From Clostridia bacterium (lineage in GTDB: Bacteria > Bacillota > Clostridia > Oscillospirales > Acutalibacteraceae): 64,000 nt of DNA. Positions 18,653 through 26,565 of this stretch are shown in pieces. The position numbers were made by a program, and so were the translations under genes. How positions within the stretch are numbered: position 1 is the first letter of the stretch; each line of letters starts with the position of its first letter. The notes beneath the pieces were generated by a model, which did not search any database, was not told the origin of the DNA, and saw nothing but the letters and a program-made list of their open reading frames with translations. Location of the stretch: positions 1 through 64,000 of the forward strand of contig JAFVVQ010000059.1 of assembly GCA_017502085.1 (NCBI GenBank). The letters run 5' to 3'.

Positions 18653-19498
18653 TCAGAAAACAAAATTCACTATTTCTATGCCCGATTTTTTCGCAGTTTC
18701 AACCACGGATGCATCGGAAAAAGTTTTATATTCATCAACCCTGCCCTGAGTTATTCCTCCGAAATAAATGCAGTCGGTATCAGTCGCAGGATGGATAATC
18801 AGCTCGGCAGTTTCGTTACCCTTCCATCCGATGTTACCGAAAAGATATGCAAGGTTAAGTTTATCCTTTTCATTCATCCTGACAAGGATTCCGTCAGGAG
18901 ATTCAACCCCGAGTTTTGCCGAGCCTGTCTGCCAACGGTCAAGCATTCTCTTTTTGATGGGGTTTGTGAGAGTCCATATCAGCGATTTATCGGATTTTCC
19001 GTTCGATGCGGGAACGTAGATTCTCTGATGTGAGCGCATTTTTTTGATTCCGAGCTCAAGAGCAACATCTCTGAAAAGTGCATAGATTTCAGGATAAACG
19101 TGAACGTTCTGATGAGTGTTCCAATAATCGGGCTCGCCGCAGATTTCAACGTAGCGTCTGTATTGAGCAATCATTTCCGTTCTGACCTGATCAAAATCAT
19201 ATGTTTTATTTTTCAAAGCCGTTCTGAGTTCATTATACGAAAGAAAGTTGCCGTCTTTACCGACAAGTGACGGTACGGTCTCGGGCGCAGAAAGAGGCTT
19301 GCCCGCAGTAAAATTATAATGAAGTCCTACCGAAAGCTCAGGAAACTTTTCTTTAAGCTGAGCAGCCGCATTACAACACGGCATATTGACCATAACGTTC
19401 GTTGAAAGCACGACACCCGCCGTCACACATTCCTCAATTGCCTTGTTGACGGATTCACACATACCGTAATCATCAGCAGTAATAATCAGTTTCTTCAT
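18653..19498 (-). CDS. YdjC/ChbG-family carbohydrate deacetylase
   Basis: The 281-residue product shows the YdjC-like signature: the metal-binding TADDYGMCESVNKAI at the N-terminus, GLHYNFTAGKPLS, and WNTHQNVHVYPEI. Characterised members remove acetyl groups from N-acetylated oligosaccharides such as chitobiose. As the first gene of the surface polysaccharide operon it could deacetylate a sugar of the repeat unit. ATG 19498 has GAGGTG upstream, and a near-consensus sigma-A promoter lies at 19565-19593. Confidence 0.88.
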   Translation of the reverse strand: MKKLIITADDYGMCESVNKAIEECVTAGVVLSTNVMVNMPCCNAAAQLKEKFPELSVGLHYNFTAGKPLSAPETVPSLVGKDGNFLSYNELRTALKNKTYDFDQVRTEMIAQYRRYVEICGEPDYWNTHQNVHVYPEIYALFRDVALELGIKKMRSHQRIYVPASNGKSDKSLIWTLTNPIKKRMLDRWQTGSAKLGVESPDGILVRMNEKDKLNLAYLFGNIGWKGNETAELIIHPATDTDCIYFGGITQGRVDEYKTFSDASVVETAKKSGIEIVNFVF

Positions 19499-19564
19499 AA
19501 GACACCTCTTCTGTTGCTTTTGCTAAGTCAGACTTCACTTTGTTTGCATTCTTAACCAATTTAC

Positions 19565-19593
19565 ATTATATCACTGTTTATAACATATTTCAA
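19565..19593 (-). promoter_or_regulatory. Sigma-A promoter of the polysaccharide operon
   Basis: On the minus strand TTGAAA (19593-19588) and TATAAT (19570-19565) are separated by 17 bases. The start would be near 19558, about 60 bases before the YdjC-like ATG. Confidence 0.8.
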
Positions 19594-19640
19594 TAAAAAT
19601 ATATTCTGATACACGTTAAGATGAATGGCAAAAACACGGC

Positions 19641-19850
19641 AGAGATCAGGGGCTGACAGGTGGAATAAGTGACGGACAGGGGCTGATAGCATCAGACAGG
19701 GACAGATTGGGAACGTACGGGGCGATACGGCACTTCACGGAGCAAAACGGGAACAAAGGGGGCAAATGGGGGTGTTTTGTAACAGATAGGGACTTATAGC
19801 CGCAAATAGGGGCATTTCGGAGCGGTTTGGAGCAATTCGGAACGGTCAGA
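19641..19850. repeat. Degenerate 10-bp phased G-rich repeat
   Basis: Over about 210 bases nearly every tenth position pair is GG, followed by a purine pair: successive ten-base units read agagatcagg, ggctgacagg, gacggacagg, atcagacagg, gaacgtacgg, ggcgatacgg, agcaaaacgg, ggcaaatggg, aacagatagg, cgcaaatagg, ggcatttcgg, agcaattcgg. The phase holds through the whole stretch, with only a few units lacking GG. It lies between the promoter of the polysaccharide operon and the terminator of the gat operon and encodes no plausible protein. Confidence 0.75.
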
Positions 19851-19858
19851 GACGCAAA

Positions 19859-19884
19859 AAAGGAGCTGTCGGAACAGCTCCTTT
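19859..19884 (-). terminator. Rho-independent terminator of the aspS-gat operon
   Basis: An 11-bp perfect stem (19859-19869 with 19874-19884) with a 4-base loop runs into a six-T tract on the minus strand, 10 bases after the gatB stop. Confidence 0.93.
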
Positions 19885-19894
19885 AATTTATTTA

Positions 19895-21304
19895 TCAGCC
19901 GTTAAGCTCTTTTTCAAGCATTGCACGGATAACATCAGGTGAACCCGTACCGCGAAGCTCCTTCATTACGCTGCCGAAAAGTGCCTGCAGAGCCTTGACC
20001 TTGCCGCCCTTATAGTCGGCAACAACTTTTTCATTCTCTGCAATAACCTTGCGTACGGTTTCGAGGATGAAGCCCTCGTCTACCTTTGCGTTAAGCTTGT
20101 TTTCTTCGCAATATGCATCAACGTCAACGTCTTTCTCAAACACAGCTGAAAGAACCTTCTTACCTGCCGCACGGGTGATTTCACCGCTTTCAACAAGTTC
20201 GATGATTCTTGCAAGTTTCATCGCATCGATATCAAGCGATGTTAGTTCGAGACGTTTCATCTGACCCATACATTCTGTGAGAATCCAGCCTGCGACAACC
20301 TTTGCGTTTCTGCCCATTGCAACAACCGCATCGAAGGTGTCTGCAAGTTTTCTGTCGGATGAAAGAACTGCGGCTTCCTTGGCGGCGATACCCATTGATT
20401 CGTAGTGAGAAGCTTTCTCATCTGCGGTTGCGGGCATACTTGCTCTGATTTCAGCAAGCCACTCGTCATCGATAACGATGGGCATAAGGTTGGGGTCGGG
20501 AAAATATCGGTAATCCGCCGCAGTTTCCTTGCTTCTCATCGGGAAGGTACGTCTCTTGACGTCATCCCAACGGCGGGTTTCCTGAACAAGCATCTCCGTA
20601 TGGCGTTCAATAGCATCGATATGACGAACCTTTTCGAATTCGATTGCATCCTTGATTTCGGAAAGCGAGCTCATATTCTTGATTTCAGAACGCACACCGA
20701 GTTCATCGGAACCTTCGGGACGGACAGAAATGTTAACGTCGCATCTCATTGCGCCCTCTTCGCATTCCGAAATACCCGCAAACTGAAGGCTTGATTTGAG
20801 CATCTTAAGATATGCGATTACTTCGTCGGACGAACGGAAATCGGGTCTGCTGACGATTTCGATAAGCGGAACGCTTGTGCGGTTATAGTCGACGAACGAG
20901 GTGTTTGTTGCCTCATCGTGAACAAGTTTACCCGCATCCTCTTCGACGTGAATCTGCTTGATGCCGATTGTTCTTTCACCGATCTGAACGCTTCCGTCAA
21001 CGCAGATGGGATGGAACCACTGTGTGATCTGGTATGCACAGGGAAGGTCGGGATAATAATAGCTCTTCTTATCGAAGGTTGTATACTGATTGATTTTGCA
21101 GTTGAGCATAAATCCTGCCTTTACCGCAAGTTCGATTGCATGCTTGTTTGTTACAGGCAACATACCGGGCATACCGCAACAAGCGGGGCAGACACAATCG
21201 TTGGGCTCCTTGGGGCTTGAGTGTCCGCCGCAGGAGCAGAAAAGTTTTGAATCGGTTGAAAGCTCAACGTGAGTTTCAAGACCTATGACAAGTTCATATT
21301 TCAT
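19895..21304 (-). CDS. gatB: Asp-tRNA(Asn)/Glu-tRNA(Gln) amidotransferase subunit B
   Basis: The 469-residue product is a full-length GatB, the subunit that binds and phosphorylates mischarged Asp-tRNA(Asn) or Glu-tRNA(Gln) and accepts ammonia. Visible family motifs: VIGLETHVEL, CVCPACCGMPGMLPVTN, KSYYYPDLPCAYQITQ, HVEEDAGKLVHDE, VDYNRTSVPLIEIVSRPD, RCDVNISVRPEG and EIKNMSSLSEIKDAIEFE. The C-terminal helical YqeY-like tail is present. ATG 21304 has GGAGGTG upstream, 4 bases after the gatA stop. Its partner GatA in this operon lacks catalytic residues, so the ammonia source is an open question. Confidence 0.95.
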   Translation of the reverse strand: MKYELVIGLETHVELSTDSKLFCSCGGHSSPKEPNDCVCPACCGMPGMLPVTNKHAIELAVKAGFMLNCKINQYTTFDKKSYYYPDLPCAYQITQWFHPICVDGSVQIGERTIGIKQIHVEEDAGKLVHDEATNTSFVDYNRTSVPLIEIVSRPDFRSSDEVIAYLKMLKSSLQFAGISECEEGAMRCDVNISVRPEGSDELGVRSEIKNMSSLSEIKDAIEFEKVRHIDAIERHTEMLVQETRRWDDVKRRTFPMRSKETAADYRYFPDPNLMPIVIDDEWLAEIRASMPATADEKASHYESMGIAAKEAAVLSSDRKLADTFDAVVAMGRNAKVVAGWILTECMGQMKRLELTSLDIDAMKLARIIELVESGEITRAAGKKVLSAVFEKDVDVDAYCEENKLNAKVDEGFILETVRKVIAENEKVVADYKGGKVKALQALFGSVMKELRGTGSPDVIRAMLEKELNG

Positions 21305-21308
21305 AATC

Positions 21309-22487
21309 TTACACCTCCACGCTCTTTGCGATGCTCAGAAGAACGCTTTCATTGAAAGAATCAGCGATAAGCTGAACACCCTTTGTGACCATCGCAGGCA
21401 TACCCGTGATTGAGGGAATAGCAGTATAGAGGCTCTCCTCATACACCTTTTCAAACGCATCAAGCACGTCGTAAGGCTTATATTCAACCTTGCTGCAAGC
21501 GGGTGTAAGGATTGCGTCGTATGACTTGAGCAATTCCCTGACCTTATCGCAGACTATACGGCGGATGCGAAGGGATTTATCGTAACAGATTTCGTATTTC
21601 GACTTTGCGAGAACGTCGGAGCCGTAGATAATTGTTGCCTTTGTAAGGAATCCCATAGCTTCGGAACGGCTCTTGACGTAAAGCTCATCAATGTTCTTGT
21701 ATTCAGCGGCTCTGTGGCCGTACTTTACACCGTCGAATCTTGAAAGATTGTTGGTTGTTTCGGCAGCCATAAGAATCTGCCATGCGGTCTGTGCCTGAGA
21801 AACGATATCAAGTGAAACGGTATCAACGGTTACTCCGTCTTTTCTGAGTTCTTCGGTAAATGCGTCGATTCTTTCTTTGACTTTTGAATCGAGACCGTCA
21901 TAAAGATCGGCAAGGATGCAGACCTTCATCGAGGAAACGTCTTTATCGGTTGTGTATTCGTATTTTTCAGCGGGAAGGCTTGTGCCGTCCTTATCGTCGT
22001 GACCTGCGATAACGGAAAGGATTTCCGCCGCATCGTCTGCATTTGCGGCAGTAACGCCGATCTGCTCACCTGAGCAAGCACAAGCGATAACACCGTAACG
22101 GGAAACCGTGCCGTACGTAGGCTTGATAAAATCAACTCCCGAAACGGCGGCGGCTCTTCTCGGAGCACCGTTGAGGTCAACGTTGAGAGCAGCCTTGATT
22201 TCACCCTGTGCAACAAGAGCTGCAGCTGCACCGACGAGGTTACCGTCAACCGTTGCGGCACCGAAATGAGAGGTTTCACCCATAAGATCGAGACCGAATT
22301 CGCCGACGTTTGTCTTGCCTGCGATTTCATAGCCTGCTTTCTCAAGTCTCTCTACGGCTTCTGCACTGAAGAGGGGTTTGAAATTCTCAAGCATTTTTGA
22401 ACCTGCGGTTGCAGGTGTATCCTTTACAAGGATTGTATCGTCTACGGCAATTTTACCTGCCGCATTAATTTTGTTGATATAAAACAC
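21309..22487 (-). CDS. GatA homologue without catalytic serines (amidase-family pseudoenzyme)
   Basis: The 392-residue product aligns with GatA, the glutaminase subunit of GatCAB, through GKTNVGEFG, IKPTYGTVSRYGVIA, SGEQIGV and IAGHDDKDGTS. It is about 90 residues shorter than usual and lacks the N-terminal ~55 residues. The amidase triad Ser-cisSer-Lys is broken: Lys is kept (Lys22 in ILVKDTP), but the GGSSGGS block is replaced by NLVGAAAA (residues 83-90) and the nucleophile segment DTGGSIRQP reads DLNGAPRRA, with Ala108 at the Ser position. The frame is intact and the operon is maintained, so this is not a recent pseudogene. It may be a structural subunit, with free ammonia or another GatA supplying nitrogen. 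The start is GTG 22487 with GAGGTG upstream. Confidence 0.85.
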   Translation of the reverse strand: MFYINKINAAGKIAVDDTILVKDTPATAGSKMLENFKPLFSAEAVERLEKAGYEIAGKTNVGEFGLDLMGETSHFGAATVDGNLVGAAAALVAQGEIKAALNVDLNGAPRRAAAVSGVDFIKPTYGTVSRYGVIACACSGEQIGVTAANADDAAEILSVIAGHDDKDGTSLPAEKYEYTTDKDVSSMKVCILADLYDGLDSKVKERIDAFTEELRKDGVTVDTVSLDIVSQAQTAWQILMAAETTNNLSRFDGVKYGHRAAEYKNIDELYVKSRSEAMGFLTKATIIYGSDVLAKSKYEICYDKSLRIRRIVCDKVRELLKSYDAILTPACSKVEYKPYDVLDAFEKVYEESLYTAIPSITGMPAMVTKGVQLIADSFNESVLLSIAKSVEV

Positions 22488-22498
22488 TTATCTGCACC

Positions 22499-24607
22499 TC
22501 ACTTTACAAGTCTGGGAACCTGCCAGCTGTCATCGGTGCTCTGAGGAGCGCCTGCAAGCAGATCTTTACGTGCAAAAGGCTGATTTCTGCCGTCGTTGCG
22601 CAGAACGTTGGTCATCGGCATAACGTAAACCATTGCTTCAACACCGTCTGTTTCGGTCTTACCGAGTTTTGCTTCGTTATCAGCCATCATATCGAGCAGC
22701 TTCTGCATTTTCTTCTTTTCGTCAGCGGAGAATTCAAGTTCGTTGACGCTTTCAAGTTCGCCAAGCCACTTTTCTTTCGTCATAACTCCGCCCTTTGCGG
22801 ATCTGACGGTCTCAGCGAATGCCGAAGTGTCTCCGTCCGTACCCGAAACCTCAACCGCACCGCCTTTGCCTCTGATGGCAACGTTTGCTTCGAAGAGCTG
22901 AAGTTCCGTAACAACACCGGGTGCACCAAGCATCTGGTCCTGAGCGGTACCGTCAAGCGGGAATGCGATAACGTCACGGATTGTTTCGGTATCTGCAAGG
23001 AGCATAACGATTCGGTCAACACCGGGAGCCATACCTGCGTGAGGCGGAGCACCGAACTGGAACGCATTATAAAGTGCGCTGAATCTCTTTTCAACCTCTT
23101 CTTCACTGTAGCCTGCGATTTCGAAAGCTTTTCTCATAATCTCAGGGCTGTGGTTACGAACGGCACCCGAAGCAAGTTCGATACCGTTACAAACGAGGTC
23201 ATACTGATATGCGAGGATTTCGCAGGGATCCATTGTTTCAAGCGCTTCAAGACCGCCCTGAGGCATTGAGAAGGGATTATGGGTAAAGATAATCTTATCG
23301 GTTGTTTCGTCGCGCTCATACATCGGGAAATCAACAACGAAGCAGAATTCAAACGAATCCTTGTTGATGAGACCGAGTTCTTCACCGAGCCAGGTGCGTA
23401 CAACACCCGCATTCTTATCAGCAACGTCGGAAACACCGTCACAGATGAAGAAGATTGTTTCGCCTTCCTTAACACCTGTAAGCTCAACGATTTCACGCTT
23501 TTCTTCCTCTGTCATAACCTTGCTGATGGGGTCATCCTTGAAGCCGTAGTTTGCGGCGTCAAGCAGAGTGATATGAGCCAGGCCCGCCATCTTCGCCTGC
23601 TTTGTTGCGAAAGCAAGTGACTTATCGAAGAACCATCTTTCGTTCTTGCAGGGAGCAACGATTGCTCTGACGTATTTGTTCATAAAGGGCTTGAACTTGA
23701 CTCTCTTGAACATATCTGTCAGGTCGCAGATGATGAGGGGGTTGCGAAGGTCGGGCTTATCCGAGCCGTATTTTGCCATTGATTCGGCATAGGGAATACG
23801 TCTGAAAGGTGATTCGGTAACCTTCTTGTCTGAAAAGGTTTTGAAAATATCACTGACAACACTTTCGCATACTTCAAGAACTTCATCCTGAGTTGAAAAA
23901 GCCATTTCAAAGTCGAGCTGATAGAATTCGCCGGGTGAACGGTCTGCACGTGCATCTTCGTCTCTGAAACAGGGAGCGATCTGATAATACTTATCGAAGC
24001 CCGAAACCATCAGAAGCTGCTTGAACTGCTGAGGTGCCTGAGGAAGGGCATAGAATTTGCCCGGATGCTTACGGCTGGGAACAAGGAAGTCTCTTGCACC
24101 CTCGGGAGAAGAAGCGGTAAGAATGGGAGTCTGGATATCGAGGAATCCCCTCTCCTCCATCAGCTTTCTCATATGACCGATAACCTTCGAACGAAGGATG
24201 ATGTTATTATGAAGCGCAGGATTTCTCAGGTCAAGGAATCTGTGCTTGAGTCGGAGATTCTCATTGGTGTCGTTTGAGCCGACCTCAAAAGGAAGCTCTC
24301 TCGTGCAAGTACCGAGCACCTTGAGAGTATCTGCAACGAGTTCGACAAGACCCGTATCGATTTTGGGGTTGACGGTGTTTTCATCACGCTTTGTGACCGT
24401 ACCCTTTGCAGAGATAACAGTCTCCTTGCTCACGCCCTTGAGCAGATTTTCGTCGTGAACAACAACCTGAGTCACGCCCGTTTCGTCGCGAAGGTCAACG
24501 AAGAGAACGCCGCCGTGGTCACGAACAACGTCGACCCAGCCAGCAAGCTCAACGGTCTGACCGATATGAGCTTCTCTTATTTCATTGCAACGGTGAGTTC
24601 TGTACAT
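22499..24607 (-). CDS. aspS: Aspartyl-tRNA synthetase fused to GatC
   Basis: The 702-residue product contains a complete bacterial AspRS (residues 1 to about 580): the OB-fold anticodon domain (ELAGWVDVVRDHGGVLFVDL), class II motifs including FRDEDARADRSPGEFYQLD, a GAD insertion domain and motif 3 GMAPGVDRIVMLLAD. After a linker, residues 609-702 match GatC: MTKEKWLGELESVNELEFSA, KTETDGVEAMVYVMPMTNVL and the C-terminal WQVPRLVK. A single frame with no stop joins them. An in-frame ATG at 22783 is preceded by AAAGGG seven bases upstream, so a free GatC could also be made. It probably charges Asp onto both tRNA(Asp) and tRNA(Asn) and holds the product for amidation. A T-box lies upstream. Confidence 0.93.
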   Translation of the reverse strand: MYRTHRCNEIREAHIGQTVELAGWVDVVRDHGGVLFVDLRDETGVTQVVVHDENLLKGVSKETVISAKGTVTKRDENTVNPKIDTGLVELVADTLKVLGTCTRELPFEVGSNDTNENLRLKHRFLDLRNPALHNNIILRSKVIGHMRKLMEERGFLDIQTPILTASSPEGARDFLVPSRKHPGKFYALPQAPQQFKQLLMVSGFDKYYQIAPCFRDEDARADRSPGEFYQLDFEMAFSTQDEVLEVCESVVSDIFKTFSDKKVTESPFRRIPYAESMAKYGSDKPDLRNPLIICDLTDMFKRVKFKPFMNKYVRAIVAPCKNERWFFDKSLAFATKQAKMAGLAHITLLDAANYGFKDDPISKVMTEEEKREIVELTGVKEGETIFFICDGVSDVADKNAGVVRTWLGEELGLINKDSFEFCFVVDFPMYERDETTDKIIFTHNPFSMPQGGLEALETMDPCEILAYQYDLVCNGIELASGAVRNHSPEIMRKAFEIAGYSEEEVEKRFSALYNAFQFGAPPHAGMAPGVDRIVMLLADTETIRDVIAFPLDGTAQDQMLGAPGVVTELQLFEANVAIRGKGGAVEVSGTDGDTSAFAETVRSAKGGVMTKEKWLGELESVNELEFSADEKKKMQKLLDMMADNEAKLGKTETDGVEAMVYVMPMTNVLRNDGRNQPFARKDLLAGAPQSTDDSWQVPRLVK

Positions 24608-24750
24608 ATTAATTCCTCCATTACATTGGTTGTGGATTGGTAAACTAATGAAAAATAACTTTAGTGCAGAGTGAAAAGTTATGGGCGGAATCTGTCCGCA
24701 CCTGATTATAATTGCGGGTTAATGTATTTCTCCGCATCTGAATCAAAACA

Positions 24751-24967
24751 AAAATCCCGGGAACTGCGAAAATGCAATTCCCGGGACGAGTAATCAAAAA
24801 AACCCGCGGTGCCACCCGTTATTGATACAAAAACCGTATCCTCTTTTTTATTGAATTGTGGGGTTACCGGTGAAGTGTTGCCGCACTTACTACTCGTCTC
24901 AAGCGCACTTTCAGCCTCTGATGCGCTCTCTCTGGCAGACTTTCCACAAAAGTCGGGTCTTCACTTG
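24751..24967 (-). promoter_or_regulatory. T-box riboswitch leader of the aspS-gatC operon
   Basis: The hallmark T-box sequence GGGTGGCACCGCGGG lies on the minus strand at 24817-24803. It is followed by a strong terminator: a 13-bp stem (24755-24767 with 24774-24786) and TTTTTGTTTT. Upstream is a stem-loop region with an AGAGAG element and a GGCTGAAAG loop typical of Stem I. Uncharged tRNA would stabilise the antiterminator and raise synthesis of the fused enzyme and Gat subunits. I could not assign the specifier codon with confidence; Asn or Asp is expected from the genes. Confidence 0.93.
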
Positions 24968-24973
24968 GAAAAA

Positions 24974-25002
24974 ATTATATCAAAAAAATATTTCGTTGTC
25001 AA
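24974..25002 (-). promoter_or_regulatory. Consensus sigma-A promoter of the T-box operon
   Basis: TTGACA and TATAAT on the minus strand are separated by exactly 17 bases. The predicted transcript starts near 24967, just before Stem I of the T-box. Confidence 0.9.
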
Positions 25003-25053
25003 CAATATATTAGATAAATATATCATATGACAGTCACTCTGTTTTTGTGAATA

Positions 25054-26301
25054 TTATGCGTTTTTATGCTTTTTGAAATATCGGATTGCAAAAATTATCA
25101 GCACCGTGCCGATAATCGGGTAAAAAGCCGTCACAAGCATACCTGCCTTGAGTCCTATCTGCTCTGCCGCAAGACCGAGCTTCGCACCGAGTTCAGCCGC
25201 AAACACAGTTTCCTTGACCTTGTCAACAACAACACCGAGAAGCTGGGGTGCAACCGACGCACCGAGGTCACCGCTGGCAGCCATCAGAGCATACGCCGCA
25301 ACTCCCACTCCGGGCACGTTTTCTTCCATCATAATAAGTGTACCGGGCCACAGCATCGAGGTAAAAAGACCCGTCAGTATGCAAGCGGCAAACACAAGAA
25401 TAACGTTGGTTGAAAGTCCCGCAACAAGATAGCATACGGCGGCTCCCATCATACCGAAAAGAAGCACTTTCATTATGTTTTTGCCGTATTTGGCATAACT
25501 TATTCTCGCGATACCGAGAAGAATCGCAAACATCGCCATTCCGAGAATATCACCGAGAGTTTTATCGATGTGCAGAGCGTTTTCCATGAAAGTCGAAACC
25601 CAGTTTGACATTGAGTTTTCTGCGCAACTGCCAAAGAAAATCGAGCCGACACAGATTGCCAGAGCAAGGCTTCTGCGCTTTGTGCCTTTGACCCCTTCGC
25701 TGCTCTCGGAAACGTCCATTTCGGGCATCGGTGAGGTCATAAACAGAACGGATGCAATTATCGGAAGTGCCGCCCAGAAAAGGGTGAGATACATCCAGTT
25801 ATGTGTACCGAAGAATCGGAGAAACAGTGTGCTGATAACAACGACGCTGAAAACTCCGAATGCATAAAGCGAATGAAGAAGGCTCATATCCTTCTGCGGA
25901 TTATCAGACGGTATTGCCGCAATAACGGGGCTTAAAAGCACCTCTGAAAGACCTGCCGAAACTGAGAAAAGCACCGTGCCTATGAGAAGTCCGATATACG
26001 TATTCTGTGGAAAAACCGTCGGCGAAAGCGCATAAATGAACATACCTGCCGAGGTAATCAGCGGCATTATTCTGACAACTTTCTTGATGTTGAAATACTT
26101 TGTGAAGAAAGTAAAAATCAGGTCAACCGTCAGCTGAGTGCAGAAATTTGTCAGTACGAGAGTGCCGAGCAGCGTATAGGATATGCCGTACATATCCTGA
26201 AGGGTAGCAAACAGCAAAGGCGGCAACGAAAATATCGACGACATAGTGAAATACGCCGTGTAGCATGCAAATTTTGTACGCTTGAATTTTTTGATATCCA
26301 T
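25054..26301 (-). CDS. MFS transporter
   Basis: The 415-residue protein has about 12 hydrophobic segments in two halves separated by a polar loop near residues 195-215 (SESSEGVKGTKRRS). The pattern, with SAGLSEVLLSPVIAAIP in the first half and NSMSNWVSTFMENALHIDK in the second, resembles the sugar/fucose-permease side of the major facilitator superfamily. The substrate cannot be told. ATG 26301 has CAGGAG upstream. It is monocistronic, between its own promoter and the downstream T-box promoter. Confidence 0.85.
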   Translation of the reverse strand: MDIKKFKRTKFACYTAYFTMSSIFSLPPLLFATLQDMYGISYTLLGTLVLTNFCTQLTVDLIFTFFTKYFNIKKVVRIMPLITSAGMFIYALSPTVFPQNTYIGLLIGTVLFSVSAGLSEVLLSPVIAAIPSDNPQKDMSLLHSLYAFGVFSVVVISTLFLRFFGTHNWMYLTLFWAALPIIASVLFMTSPMPEMDVSESSEGVKGTKRRSLALAICVGSIFFGSCAENSMSNWVSTFMENALHIDKTLGDILGMAMFAILLGIARISYAKYGKNIMKVLLFGMMGAAVCYLVAGLSTNVILVFAACILTGLFTSMLWPGTLIMMEENVPGVGVAAYALMAASGDLGASVAPQLLGVVVDKVKETVFAAELGAKLGLAAEQIGLKAGMLVTAFYPIIGTVLIIFAIRYFKKHKNA

Positions 26302-26393
26302 AAATAATCTCCTGAAATACCGTTTCGGATTCCGTTTTGAAACCAGCTTGAGGATTCATACCAAAAAAGCATCTCCGAATCCGATTCATCGAT

Positions 26394-26421
26394 ATTATAT
26401 CATCTTCCCGAGTTTTATCAA
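26394..26421 (-). promoter_or_regulatory. Promoter of the MFS transporter gene
   Basis: On the minus strand TTGATA and TATAAT are 16 bases apart. The ~85-base leader holds a CGGATTC/GAATCCG inverted repeat that could fold in the 5' UTR. Confidence 0.65.
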
Positions 26422-26491
26422 TAGGTTTTTGAAAAATCGCATAAACTCATTAAATAAATGGTTATTTGTTATTCTTTTTTAATTAAAAAAC

Positions 26492-26520
26492 TTGTTTTAA
26501 CACTACGAATATGGTATTAT
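26492..26520 (+). promoter_or_regulatory. Promoter of the GT2 gene
   Basis: TTGTTT and TATTAT are 17 bases apart, about 45 bases before the ATG at 26566, which has AGGGAGAA upstream. Confidence 0.55.
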
Positions 26521-26565
26521 TTGTTTTGCAGAAAACTTTTAAAATGCTTTTCAGGGAGAAATAGT

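Noticed and set aside
19641-19850. CRISPR array or G-quadruplex cluster
   Set aside because: There are no constant repeats with unique spacers, and most G-runs are only two long, too short for ordinary quadruplexes; the fixed 10-bp phase is the real signal.
21309-22487. gatA as a frameshifted pseudogene or annotation error
   Set aside because: The frame is open over 392 codons with good family similarity before and after the altered active site; only the catalytic segments and the N-terminus deviate.
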